Source: Actinomycetota bacterium
Lineage (GTDB): Bacteria > Actinomycetota > Coriobacteriia > Anaerosomatales > UBA912
Length of the DNA stretch: 64,000 nt
Assembly (NCBI GenBank): GCA_018334075.1
Contig: JAGXSC010000068.1
Location: 1 to 64,000 of the forward strand
Direction: 5' to 3'
Shown here: in pieces, positions 52,696 to 60,804 of the stretch
How the letters are laid out: each line of letters opens with the position of its first letter
Numbering within the stretch: position 1 is the first letter of the stretch
The notes under the pieces: generated by a model
Databases searched by the model: none
What the model was told of the DNA's origin: nothing
The model's input: the letters and a program-made list of their open reading frames with translations, nothing else
Made by a program: the position numbers and the translations under genes

Positions 52696-54143
52696 AGTGA
52701 CCTCAAAACCTCCGTGGCGACCTCGCGGTCAACGAACCTGATAGTCTTATCGGCGAATATCTGGTAATCCTCGTGTCCTTTTCCCGCGATCAAGACTGCA
52801 TCCCCCTCCCGGGCAAGTGACAGTGCCGCTCCAATAGCCTGGGCTCTATCTGGTTCAACCTGGTAACTGGAGAACCCCTGGTCGACCCCACGCTCGATCT
52901 GCGCGATGATAGCTTCAGGGTTCTCGCTACGGGGATTGTCGCTCGTGAAGATCACATAGTCTGCGACCTTCGCCGCGGCGGCCCCCATCAACGGCCTTTT
53001 CGCGGGATCCCGATCACCGCCGCACCCAAAGACAACGATAAGCTTGCCGGGCGTCACTGCCCTAAGCGCGCTCAGCACTTGCTCAAGACTATCCGGAGTA
53101 TGCGCGTAATCAACAAACACAGAGAAGGGCTGACCCTCATCGACTCGCTCAAGGCGGCCCGGAACCTGCACGGCCTGCGCGAGGCCAGATGCGATCTGCT
53201 CGGCGCTGTACCCCAAAGCATAGGCGCAGCCTGCGGCTACAAGTGCGTTACTGACATTGTAGGCTCCGGCTAAAGTCAAAAACACATCAGCAGAGCCACT
53301 CGGCAGGCATAGCTGAAAGCTGGATTGGCCGGGCGACAGCTTGACTGTCTCGGCTCTTACTTCGGCACTCGGAGTGAGTCCGACGGTGATCACACTGTCA
53401 AGCTCGGAGGCGAGAATTAAGCCGGCGGCATCGTCGATGTTTACCACCCTGTTCTCCGCTTCCGCCTGGGTAAACAGGCGCTTTTTCACCGAGAAGTACT
53501 CCTCCATCGTTCGATGGTAGTCAAGGTGGTCTTGTGTGAGATTGGTAAATGCGGCGACCGCGAAACGCATGTAGTCAACTCGGTGCAAGTCGATGGCGTG
53601 CGATGATACTTCCATGGACACCGCCTGCACGCCCGAGTCAACCATCCGGGCGAGCAATCCCTGTAGCTCGAGTGATTCCGGTGTCGTTCGCTCGTTTTGA
53701 AAAGTTTCCCGGCCGATCCTCGTTTCCACCGTTCCGATCAGCCCAGTGATGCTGCCAACGCTTCTCAGAATCGAGTCGACAAGATAAGTAGTTGTTGTTT
53801 TGCCGTTTGTTCCCGTAACCCCTATAACAGGCAACTTGTGACTTGGGCAGTCAAAAATTTCTGCCGAGGCGGCCGCAAGCGCGATCCGCGAATCACGAAC
53901 CAGCACAGTCGGGATCTCGGTGCCTGCTGAATGCGGCTTGACAGCCACGATGGCAACGGCTCCATTTTTCACCGCGTCGTGAGCAAACTCGTGTCCATCG
54001 AACTGGTGACCAGAAATGCAGAAAAACACATCGCCAGAGCGAGTGTTGCGAGAGTTGTATGTTATCCCCGTGCAGCTAACCGGATGGCCTGAAATCACCA
54101 ATTCCCCGGGGATCAAGTCGAGTAAATCGTAAACCGTTATCAC
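52689..54143 (-). CDS. murE: UDP-MurNAc-dipeptide-diaminopimelate ligase
   Basis: Adds the third residue of the stem peptide. 484 residues: GVTGTNGKTTTTYLVDSIL P-loop, EVSSHAIDLHRVD, NLTQDHLDYHRTMEEY, FVDYAHTPDSLEQVL. The C-terminal motif TSDNPRSENP holds the DNPR sequence of meso-diaminopimelate-specific enzymes, so the wall is probably DAP-type. It follows ftsI after 50 bases. Confidence 0.96.
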   Translation of the reverse strand: MITVYDLLDLIPGELVISGHPVSCTGITYNSRNTRSGDVFFCISGHQFDGHEFAHDAVKNGAVAIVAVKPHSAGTEIPTVLVRDSRIALAAASAEIFDCPSHKLPVIGVTGTNGKTTTTYLVDSILRSVGSITGLIGTVETRIGRETFQNERTTPESLELQGLLARMVDSGVQAVSMEVSSHAIDLHRVDYMRFAVAAFTNLTQDHLDYHRTMEEYFSVKKRLFTQAEAENRVVNIDDAAGLILASELDSVITVGLTPSAEVRAETVKLSPGQSSFQLCLPSGSADVFLTLAGAYNVSNALVAAGCAYALGYSAEQIASGLAQAVQVPGRLERVDEGQPFSVFVDYAHTPDSLEQVLSALRAVTPGKLIVVFGCGGDRDPAKRPLMGAAAAKVADYVIFTSDNPRSENPEAIIAQIERGVDQGFSSYQVEPDRAQAIGAALSLAREGDAVLIAGKGHEDYQIFADKTIRFVDREVATEVLRSLC

Positions 54144-54193
54144 CCGCTCTCGAGTCGTCGCGAATGAACGATACTAGCATCGCGCACTCTTGA

Positions 54194-55927
54194 CTACAGG
54201 ACATCGGCGCCTACTGTCGTCGTATCGTCAATTTGCCTTTCGGGTTGAGGAGATATCCCGATGTGTGAAACGACAAACTCGGCGATCCTTCTAAACGCAG
54301 GAGCGGCGACCACTCCACCGAAAGCGTTGCCGCCAGGCTCGTCTATATTCACAAGTATCACTACTTGCGGATCGCCAGCCGGCAAAAAGCCCGCAAATGA
54401 AGCGATGTACTTTCCTTTCGCATACCCCGATCCATCTTCTTTGATCTTCAGGGCGGTGCCCGTCTTTCCCGCAACCGAGTATCCCGGCATAGCCGCGGCG
54501 CTACCCGTTCCTGATGTAACCGCCGAGACAAGCATTTCGCGCATCGTCGCAGAGGTCGACTCGCTGATGGCGCGTGGCCCGGTGGTTTGAGCTCCGTCAG
54601 CTGAACTCAGCAGATGCGGAGCTGGGAGAGTGCCGCCGTTTGCAATCGCGCACATAGCGCGCGCAAGCTGCATTGGAGTTAGCGATATTCCCTGACCGTA
54701 AGTGAGTGTACCTAGCGTTGAGGGGGACCATTGATCAACCGGGATAAGTACGCCTCTTGACTGTCCCGGGAAGTCGATTCCGGGTGCCTCGTTCAAGCCA
54801 AATCTATCGAAGTAGTCGTATAGGGTTTCCGGCCCCATGGCCATACCGAGCTTGACCGAGCCAACGTTGCTGGAAAAAGCCAATATTTCGGTGAGGTCCA
54901 TCCGGGCAAACTCCCTTCTGCGAGCCTCACCGATCGTCCTTCCGCCTATCTGTATCGTGGCCGGCAGATCAAAGACGCTTTCTGGCGTGAACAAGCCTCT
55001 ATCGATAGCGGCGGCGACCGTCAACGCCTTCAGGGTCGAACCTGGCTCATACACATCTGTTAGAGCCCGATTCCTGACCGCGCTTTGATCGGCCGACCGG
55101 AAGTTGTTTGGATCGAACCCAGGGTAGGAAGCCATCGCATAGATGCTGCCATCATTTGCATCCATCACAATCACATTACCGCCGATAGCGCCTGAGGATT
55201 TTACCGTCTCGGCCAGCACCATTTGTGCTTTATGCTGAATGTCTTTGTCGATCGTGAGCTGTATGTCTTCGCCATCGACGGGCAGCTCTGTATGGCTCAC
55301 GCCGCCCGGAATAGGTCGACCAGAGGGGTCTCGCTCAGCGATGATACGACCAGGAGTGCCTGCCAGCACATCGTCGTACTGTTTTTCGATGCCGGTAAGA
55401 CCTATGTTGTCGACGCCTACGAACCCGAGAACCTGAGCCGCAAGCTCGCCGAAGGGATAGACACGGCGGGAGTCATCGAGAAAGCCGATACCGGCAAGAT
55501 CCAGCTCCTTTAGTGCGTTGGCCCGCTCGATATCGACCTTTCTGGCGATGTAGACGAATCCGGCATCCCGGCGAAGCTTCTCCTCATACTCAGCAGCATT
55601 GCCGCCGAGTATGGTCGAAAGCGACTTTGCAGTTGCAGCAGGATCCTTTACGAATCTAGGGGATGCATATATGGAGCGTGCCTCTACGCTGATGGCCAGC
55701 GGTTCGCCTTCACGGTCAAATATCGTGCCCCGCCGAGGCAGAAGCTCCAAATCTCTTGTCCGCTGCTCTTCGGCTAACTTTGCAAACGCAGGAGCCTCGA
55801 TGACGTGCAGCTCGACCAGACGAGCGGATATGGCGAGCAGGGCCAGCGTGACCGCAACCCACAGAAAGATGAAACGACCGCTGCCTGAGGTTGACTTCGC
55901 GCGTTTCTTGCGCCTCTCGCCCAACAT
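54194..55927 (-). CDS. ftsI: Septal transpeptidase, class B penicillin-binding protein (FtsI)
   Basis: 577 residues: short basic N terminus, one membrane anchor (FLWVAVTLALLAISARL), dimerisation domain with ELLPRRGTIFDREGEPLA, then the transpeptidase with SxxK in EPGSTLKALTV, SxN in AFSSNVGSVKLG and KTG in VAGKTGTALK. No PASTA repeat follows, so it is FtsI-type rather than the PASTA-bearing Spo VD kind. It cross-links septal peptidoglycan with FtsW. Confidence 0.95.
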   Translation of the reverse strand: MLGERRKKRAKSTSGSGRFIFLWVAVTLALLAISARLVELHVIEAPAFAKLAEEQRTRDLELLPRRGTIFDREGEPLAISVEARSIYASPRFVKDPAATAKSLSTILGGNAAEYEEKLRRDAGFVYIARKVDIERANALKELDLAGIGFLDDSRRVYPFGELAAQVLGFVGVDNIGLTGIEKQYDDVLAGTPGRIIAERDPSGRPIPGGVSHTELPVDGEDIQLTIDKDIQHKAQMVLAETVKSSGAIGGNVIVMDANDGSIYAMASYPGFDPNNFRSADQSAVRNRALTDVYEPGSTLKALTVAAAIDRGLFTPESVFDLPATIQIGGRTIGEARRREFARMDLTEILAFSSNVGSVKLGMAMGPETLYDYFDRFGLNEAPGIDFPGQSRGVLIPVDQWSPSTLGTLTYGQGISLTPMQLARAMCAIANGGTLPAPHLLSSADGAQTTGPRAISESTSATMREMLVSAVTSGTGSAAAMPGYSVAGKTGTALKIKEDGSGYAKGKYIASFAGFLPAGDPQVVILVNIDEPGGNAFGGVVAAPAFRRIAEFVVSHIGISPQPERQIDDTTTVGADVL

Positions 55928-55958
55928 TCCTCCTGTAAACGTGCAGTGCTAACCCGAA

Positions 55959-56360
55959 CTACCTTGGTGCTGCCGCCTCTGCGTCCTCCATCGAAGTCGC
56001 CTGGGCGGGAGAGTTATTCTCAGCGAGGATCGGCTCGCGGACCCTCGTGTTCACAGCCAGATAGCTCACCTGAGTGGCCGGCATCATATTTAGCGATCCG
56101 GCCGCTATCGACTCGATCCGGGAAGGTGTGGCAAGATTTATGCGACTCAGCTCTAGAATCTCGCCTCTTTCGCGCTCATCTTCGATCTCGGCGGCAAGGC
56201 GCGCTTGCTCAAAGGTTAGCTCGGCAGCGTTAGCCATAATTGTCACCCTGCCGATACCAAAGATAGCCAACAACACCATAAATAGAGTTGCGAACTGGAA
56301 TATCATGCGACTGCGGCTATCCGCGTTATGCCGTTTTTTTGAACAAGCTGCGACGCCCAT
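55959..56360 (-). CDS. ftsL: FtsL-like septum protein
   Basis: About 133 residues: short basic N terminus, one membrane helix (MIFQFATLFMVLLAIFGIG), a coiled-coil stretch (TFEQARLAAEIEDERERGEILEL in part) and an Ala/Glu-rich tail. Sequence is poorly conserved in this family, so the assignment rests on topology and position between rsmH and ftsI. ATG at 56358-56360 has AGGAGAGG directly upstream; a longer reading overlapping rsmH is less likely. Confidence 0.8.
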   Translation of the reverse strand: MGVAACSKKRHNADSRSRMIFQFATLFMVLLAIFGIGRVTIMANAAELTFEQARLAAEIEDERERGEILELSRINLATPSRIESIAAGSLNMMPATQVSYLAVNTRVREPILAENNSPAQATSMEDAEAAAPR

Positions 56361-56408
56361 CTTCCTCTCCTGTTCGCTCTTCCTTGCCGCAAAATGATGC
56401 AATGCGGG

Positions 56409-57341
56409 CTAGATCTTCTCTGCGACCCTCAGTCTTGCGCTGCGAGATCTGGGGTTCACTTCTATTTCTGCGGCGGTTGGAACCACCGGCTTTCCTGTAA
56501 TTGTCCGGAGTTTCGGCACTTTTCCACATGCGCACACCGGCATTGCCGGAGGGCACTTACAGCGGTCCTGCAAATCGGTAATAACGCGCTTTACGATCTT
56601 GTCCTCAAGCGAGTGGTAGCTTATGACCACCAACCGTCCGCCTGGCGCCAACCATCTGACTGCCGTATGAAGCGCCTTTTCCAAGACCTCCAGCTCAGAG
56701 TTGACCTCGATTCGCAGGGCCTGAAAGGTCCTTCGCGCAGGGTGCGGTCCCTGTCGGCGCGCGGCTGCGGGAACAGCCATCTTGATGATCTCTACGAGCT
56801 CACCGGTGGTCTTTACGGGGCGGCGGCCTCGCGCTGCTACGATGAAAGCTGCTATTCGCGAGGCCCACTTTTCCTCCCCGTACTCGCGGATGATGCGGGC
56901 CAGCTGTGATTCGGAGTAGGTATTTACGATATCCGCTGCTGTGATAGGCCCGCCGAGATCCATCCGCATGTCCAACGAAGTGTCCTCCTGATAAGTAAAA
57001 CCACGTTCAACCAGATCAAGCTGTGGCGAGGACACACCGAGGTCGAAGAGAAATCCGTTGACATAGGGAACCTGCGCCTGCAACAACAGCCGATCGAGAT
57101 CGGCGAAGTTCCCTTTCAACAACACGACATGCTGGCCGAGGCGGAGTATGTCCGCTGCTACGTTTAGTGCTGCATCATCCTGGTCGATTCCGACAAGGAT
57201 GCCTGAGGGCGCAATCAAATCTACTATCCGCTTCGCGTGTCCTGCCCCGCCTAAGGTGCAATCGACGATTATCGAACCGGGTTGCAATGATAAGTACTGC
57301 GTGACCTCGGCCAGCAAAACTGGAGTGTGCCGATATTCCAT
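56409..57341 (-). CDS. rsmH: 16S rRNA (cytosine-1402-N4) methyltransferase
   Basis: SAM-dependent methylation of C1402 in 16S rRNA. 310 residues: YRHTPVLLAEVTQYL start, SAM site IVDCTLGGAGHAKRI, VNGFLFDLGVSSPQLD, RRTFQALRIEVNSEL, and LVVISYHSLEDKIVK. ATG at 57339-57341 with AAGG seven bases upstream, ten bases below the mraZ stop. Confidence 0.96.
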   Translation of the reverse strand: MEYRHTPVLLAEVTQYLSLQPGSIIVDCTLGGAGHAKRIVDLIAPSGILVGIDQDDAALNVAADILRLGQHVVLLKGNFADLDRLLLQAQVPYVNGFLFDLGVSSPQLDLVERGFTYQEDTSLDMRMDLGGPITAADIVNTYSESQLARIIREYGEEKWASRIAAFIVAARGRRPVKTTGELVEIIKMAVPAAARRQGPHPARRTFQALRIEVNSELEVLEKALHTAVRWLAPGGRLVVISYHSLEDKIVKRVITDLQDRCKCPPAMPVCACGKVPKLRTITGKPVVPTAAEIEVNPRSRSARLRVAEKI

Positions 57342-57351
57342 TATCAAGCCT

Positions 57352-57783
57352 TCAGAGCATGCCCGCTTCGGACAACTCTTTTGCGAGGTCTTCGATGTTC
57401 TCCCCAGCCTCGCTGTACTCATCCCACATCGCGGAGTCCCAAATTTCTATCCTGTTGCCGTTGCCCGCGATCGCAACGTCTTTGGAAAGGCCGGCATAGG
57501 CTCGTAAGTTTCCTGGCAGCCCAATGCGTCCGGCGGAGTCAAGCTCGACCTCAACCGCCCCGGCCGTGAAAAATCTGCGAATCTTTCGCAAACGAGGCTC
57601 AAAGTCCTCCTTTGCCACCAACTCTTCGACGAAGCGTCCGTACTCGCCGGCTGGATAGACGTAAAGACACTTGTCCAACCCTTTTGCGACGACAAGCTTG
57701 CCCGTCATCTCCGAGCGGAATCGCGAAGGCAGCGAGACACGTCCTTTGGCATCCAGCGTGTGCCGGTGATCGCCTAGAAACAT
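57352..57783 (-). CDS. mraZ: MraZ transcriptional regulator
   Basis: 143 residues made of two AbrB-like SpoVT/MraZ repeats, each with a DxxGR motif: TLDAKGRVSLPSRFR and ELDSAGRIGLPGNLR. MraZ binds TGGGA direct repeats and represses its own dcw operon in other bacteria. Such repeats lie in the promoter just upstream. The ribosome binding site GGGGAGG is 12 bases from the ATG, farther than usual. Confidence 0.95.
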   Translation of the reverse strand: MFLGDHRHTLDAKGRVSLPSRFRSEMTGKLVVAKGLDKCLYVYPAGEYGRFVEELVAKEDFEPRLRKIRRFFTAGAVEVELDSAGRIGLPGNLRAYAGLSKDVAIAGNGNRIEIWDSAMWDEYSEAGENIEDLAKELSEAGML

Positions 57784-57864
57784 ATGTGCTCATCGCCTCC
57801 CCTCGTGTCTCGAGGAATACTCCGTCGGACATTGCCCAAAGGCCACCGTGGCCTGATGGGATAA

Positions 57865-57893
57865 ACTGTATACCACTATGTCCCACTTTTCAA
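57865..57893 (-). promoter_or_regulatory. dcw promoter
   Basis: Minus-strand TTGAAA (57888-57893), 17 bases, TACAGT (57865-57870), about 80 bases above mraZ. One MraZ box lies between the two hexamers, so binding would block polymerase. Confidence 0.6.
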
Positions 57894-57917
57894 CACCTAG
57901 ATGGGAATTTTTCCCAC
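57881..57917 (-). promoter_or_regulatory. MraZ boxes
   Basis: Minus-strand AAAGTGGGA-type repeats: GTGGGA at 57881-57886 preceded by AAAA, and GTGGGA at 57912-57917 preceded by TTG. E. coli MraZ uses TGGGN repeats 5 bases apart; here the pair is about 31 bases apart, with a weaker TGGTA five bases below the first. Repressor use is inferred. Confidence 0.5.
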
Positions 57918-58066
57918 CAAATCACACAATCGAGCGATTTGCCTACGAATCCGGGTACTCCGGGGCGCGTTTCTGAAAACCAAACGAGCGCTTTCATCGT
58001 CAAATTGATCAGGTACGCAGGAAACGCACATTGACAGTGGAATTCAACAATCGAGATTCGACACTG
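57918..58066. other. Spacer between divergent dcw and small-peptide promoters
   Basis: No gene seen. A plus-strand TTGACA at 58031-58036 lacks a credible -10 at 16-18 bases. Confidence 0.4.
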
Positions 58067-58095
58067 TTGCCGCTTTTGCAAAGTGGGAGTAGAAT
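58067..58095 (+). promoter_or_regulatory. Promoter of the small membrane peptide gene
   Basis: TTGCCG (58067-58072), 17 bases, TAGAAT (58090-58095). Start near 58102, giving a leader of about 33 bases with GGAGGTGAAGG before the ATG. Confidence 0.65.
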
Positions 58096-58134
58096 CTAAA
58101 TCAGGTCGAACCCGCTTTCGGAGGTGAAGGTTTC

Positions 58135-58281
58135 ATGGTCGGAGCCCTGTTCGGAGCCAATGTTGCAGGCACTTTGTGGATCACGATGTGGTGGGCTTTC
58201 TTCATAGTGGTCGCCATGGGTATTGCACTGGGTGTCTATGCAGCCCTGGAAATGAAGAAGCTCGAAGACAAGTCCGAATAA
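58135..58281 (+). CDS. Small membrane peptide, 48 residues
   Basis: ATG at 58135-58137 to TAA at 58279-58281. The product starts MVGALFGANVAGTLWITMWW, contains one long hydrophobic helix (about residues 10-36), and ends with a charged EMKKLEDKSE tail. A strong Shine-Dalgarno sequence (GGAGGTGAAGG) and a good promoter precede it, and a strong hairpin follows at 58314-58346. I do not recognise the family. It is too short for many gene finders, so it may be missed in existing annotations. The two following plus-strand genes also encode membrane proteins. Confidence 0.75.
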   Translation: MVGALFGANVAGTLWITMWWAFFIVVAMGIALGVYAALEMKKLEDKSE

Positions 58282-58313
58282 GCTGGTAGGTAGTTTCCAC
58301 TGTCTTTGTGTCC

Positions 58314-58346
58314 GACGCCCTCCTGCCAACCTAGGCAGAGGGCGTC
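58314..58346 (+). terminator. Hairpin after the small peptide gene
   Basis: GACGCCCT-C-CTGCC pairs with GGCAG-AGGGCGTC (13 pairs, one bulge) around AACCTA. No T-run follows, so it may be a partial terminator or a 3'-end stabiliser rather than a full intrinsic terminator. It lies 32 bases after the stop codon and 45 before the next start. Confidence 0.45.
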
Positions 58347-58391
58347 AGTGTTGCTGATAGCGAATAATCCAGCAGACATTTGGAGGACCAA

Positions 58392-59417
58392 GTGGAAAGA
58401 TCGAAAAGCGTAAAACTCCCTCAATATTCGCCGATTCTCTATCTGGTAGCGGCATTCGTCGCCTTGACACTTCTGGTAACGGGGTGCTCGGCAATTTCCA
58501 CAGACGAAGGCGCGGGAACAGATCTCGGAACGCCGGAGCCGATGATATACCAGGACACGGCCGCCGATGGAGATCGGGCAGTCTCGCCTGACATGACCCC
58601 TTATGGAGACCCGCAGGCGGAAATCCTTCTTGCCCCTGCTCCGGGCGCCGGTCCTGATGCATCTGCAATTCCCCAGGAAGATCGACTGATCGTCCAACGC
58701 GTCGAGATGCGTCTTGGTGTCGATGCGATCGATTCTGCGGTTGAATCACTCAGGGCGGCGGCGAAAGAGCACAACGGAACCATAATAGACCTGAATGTGA
58801 GCACCGACGAAGGATTCCCAATCTACAGGCAATCCGAAGTGACGGCGATGGACGGAGCTCCTATTTCCGGATACCTCACGGTCAGGGTGCCCGCTGAAAA
58901 CCTCGAAACCTTTATAGCAACGATTTCAGAGATCGGAGCCGTGCTGCGCCACGCGGAAACCCAAAGTGACGTGACGCAGGAACACTTGGATCTCGATGCT
59001 CGGCTGAAGAACCTGCAGGCAAGCGAGGTTCAGTTGCGCGACTTTCTCGCAAAAGCTAAGAACGTGACCGAGATGCTCGCGGTTGAAAAAGAGCTGTCCC
59101 GCATTCGCGGAGAAATCGAGTCGATGCAAGCGCAAATAGCTTACCTGGAAAGGCAAGCGGCACACTCTGTTGTCACGATAGAGCTTACTGGACCAAAGCC
59201 CATCGTGCGTCCGACCGGTGAAGATTGGGGCTTCGTAGCGGCACTGACCGAGTCTGTTCGAGCCTTCGTGCGCACCATCAACACATTGATCGTGTTGCTC
59301 GGAGCACTCACGCCGGTGATCATCATTCTGGCGCTTGCAGCGCTGGTACTGCGCCTCTACCTCAACAGGAGGCGCGCCATGAAGGCGGTCTCGGGCTCCA
59401 AGGATCCCGCCGCTTAA
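58392..59417 (+). CDS. DUF4349-type lipoprotein with coiled coil and C-terminal helix
   Basis: 341 residues. The signal peptide ends with a lipobox, LLVTGCS, so the mature protein is lipid-anchored. The extracytoplasmic part (about 110-260) resembles DUF4349: VQRVEMRLGVDAIDSAVESL, YLTVRVPAENLETFIATI, a coiled coil (EHLDLDARLKNLQASE, SRIRGEIESMQAQIAYLE), then a conserved HSVVTIEL. A membrane helix close to the end (LIVLLGALTPVIIILALAALV) means it spans from the lipid anchor back into the membrane. GTG at 58392-58394 has GGAGG five bases upstream. Function unknown. Confidence 0.85.
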   Translation: MERSKSVKLPQYSPILYLVAAFVALTLLVTGCSAISTDEGAGTDLGTPEPMIYQDTAADGDRAVSPDMTPYGDPQAEILLAPAPGAGPDASAIPQEDRLIVQRVEMRLGVDAIDSAVESLRAAAKEHNGTIIDLNVSTDEGFPIYRQSEVTAMDGAPISGYLTVRVPAENLETFIATISEIGAVLRHAETQSDVTQEHLDLDARLKNLQASEVQLRDFLAKAKNVTEMLAVEKELSRIRGEIESMQAQIAYLERQAAHSVVTIELTGPKPIVRPTGEDWGFVAALTESVRAFVRTINTLIVLLGALTPVIIILALAALVLRLYLNRRRAMKAVSGSKDPAA

Positions 59418-59420
59418 GCG

Positions 59421-59672
59421 ATGGGCCTACTGAGACCAAAGATCAAAATCCCCTTGTGGGCGGCGGTTGCCATTCCGGCCGCCGCCTACCTGATAAGATC
59501 GATCGGCAGGGGCTTCGATTTCAGCCCCGATATTCCCGAAGACATTATCGCGGCGGTAGTCTTTGTGATCGCACTAGTGATCGTCGGAGCTTTTCGGCAC
59601 CGTGCGCACTCTCACCAAGGCGACGAGACCGCTTCCAGAGAGATACAACAGGAAGACCGCCACTCCGGCTAG
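59421..59672 (+). CDS. Small two-helix membrane protein
   Basis: 83 residues with two hydrophobic segments (IPLWAAVAIPAAAYLI and IIAAVVFVIALVIVGAF) separated by RSIGRGFDFSPDIPED, and a hydrophilic His/Glu-rich tail. It starts three bases after the DUF4349-type gene, suggesting co-expression, but its ribosome binding site is weak. The last 99 bases overlap the minus-strand gene at 59574-59849, and the overlapped part encodes the less typical tail. No family recognised. Confidence 0.6.
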   Translation: MGLLRPKIKIPLWAAVAIPAAAYLIRSIGRGFDFSPDIPEDIIAAVVFVIALVIVGAFRHRAHSHQGDETASREIQQEDRHSG

Positions 59673-59849
59673 CGCTGGAAGCATCAGTAGGTCCTCGGCG
59701 ATATCGAGTGATTGCACACCCGGTGCGCCTTCACCTGATACGACGGTAATCCAGGCTCCTAGCGCCACGCCAATCGCGACCCCTACCGCCCAGGTTCCCG
59801 CCCAAAACACAGTGGCTGGTAGTGAGAAACTGCCTTTTCGCATCACCAT
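59574..59849 (-). CDS. Small membrane protein of the nucleoside transporter operon
   Basis: 91 residues with two hydrophobic helices (VFWAGTWAVGVAIGVALGAWI and LLMLPALAGVAVFLLYLSG). The ATG at 59847-59849 lies one base after the stop of the last permease gene, with GAGAAGAG upstream, so it looks like the operon's final gene. It overlaps the convergent plus-strand gene by 99 bases. No family recognised; an accessory role with the transporter is inferred from position only. Confidence 0.6.
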   Translation of the reverse strand: MVMRKGSFSLPATVFWAGTWAVGVAIGVALGAWITVVSGEGAPGVQSLDIAEDLLMLPALAGVAVFLLYLSGSGLVALVRVRTVPKSSDDH

Positions 59850-59850
59850 G

Positions 59851-60804
59851 TCAGCTCTTCTCGTAAGGCTTACCCACAGCCGCGGGCGCAACAGCCCTGC
59901 CAACAACACCCGCGAGGACAACCACGGTCAGCACATAGGGTAGCATCAGGAAAAACTGTGATGGAATAGCAACTACATCACGCAGCAGCTGCAACTTGAT
60001 CTGAAGCGCATCCGCAAAGCCGAACAGCAGCGAGGCGCCGTACGACCCCGCGGGCGTCCAGCGGCCGAATATGTTTGCGGCAAGAGCGATAAAACCGCGA
60101 CCGTTGGTCATTCCTTCGGTAAACGACCCGACCTGCTCCAGCGTCAGATTCGCTCCGGCCAGACCAGCCAAAGCGCCGCTCATGAGCACAGCTACATACC
60201 TGCCGCGATACACGTTGATACCGACCGTGTCCGCGGCTTGCGGATGCTCGCCGAGCGCTCGCAGACGCAATCCCCAACGCGTATTGAACATGGCCCACTG
60301 CCCAACGATAGCGATCAAAATCGCAATGTAAACGATAGGGGTGTAGCTGAACAGCGTCGTATTGATCCACACCCAGATATCTGCCAGATACCCTGTTGTC
60401 GGCCCATTCAATTCCAGTAACGGGCTAAGTCGCGTCACCGGGTCGGTGGTTCCAGGGCGCTGGAAGATCACTTCCATGAAAAATCCGGTCAGGCCGCCAG
60501 CTAAAATATTTATAGCCGTGCCCGAGACAACCTGATCGGTCTTGAGCGTGATCGAAGCGAACGCGTGAACGAGCGCCAGCGACAAGCCCGCTACAACCGC
60601 TACCGCGACGCCTCCCCACGCACTCCCTGTGAAGGTGGCCCCGACCACACCCATGAACGCCGAGAAAAGCATGATTCCCTCGAGCGCGATGTTCACCACA
60701 CCGGCCCGCTCACAGATGGCGCCGCCGATCGCGGCAAGGGCAATCGGAGTTGCGATTCGAATTGCCGAAGCAAAAAGATCGGGGGCGAGTATATCGCTAA
60801 GCAC
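59851..60804 (-). CDS. Nucleoside-type ABC transporter permease 2
   Basis: 317 residues with eight or more helices, of the branched-chain/ribose permease superfamily in its simple-sugar/nucleoside (NupQ/YufQ) branch. GAICERAGVVNIALEGIMLF at the N terminus and the cytoplasmic EAA-like LRALGEHPQAADTVGINVYRGRY are characteristic. It pairs with the larger permease whose gene overlaps its start by eight bases. Likely substrates are purine or pyrimidine nucleosides, by analogy with BmpA-NupOPQ systems. Confidence 0.9.
   Translation of the reverse strand: MLSDILAPDLFASAIRIATPIALAAIGGAICERAGVVNIALEGIMLFSAFMGVVGATFTGSAWGGVAVAVVAGLSLALVHAFASITLKTDQVVSGTAINILAGGLTGFFMEVIFQRPGTTDPVTRLSPLLELNGPTTGYLADIWVWINTTLFSYTPIVYIAILIAIVGQWAMFNTRWGLRLRALGEHPQAADTVGINVYRGRYVAVLMSGALAGLAGANLTLEQVGSFTEGMTNGRGFIALAANIFGRWTPAGSYGASLLFGFADALQIKLQLLRDVVAIPSQFFLMLPYVLTVVVLAGVVGRAVAPAAVGKPYEKS

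Noticed and set aside
57599-57886. Alternative minus-strand frame starting MSTYVSRRSP just after GGGGAGG
   Set aside because: Its start is better spaced to the ribosome binding site than that of mraZ, but the frame has no domain and runs over the conserved MraZ repeats.
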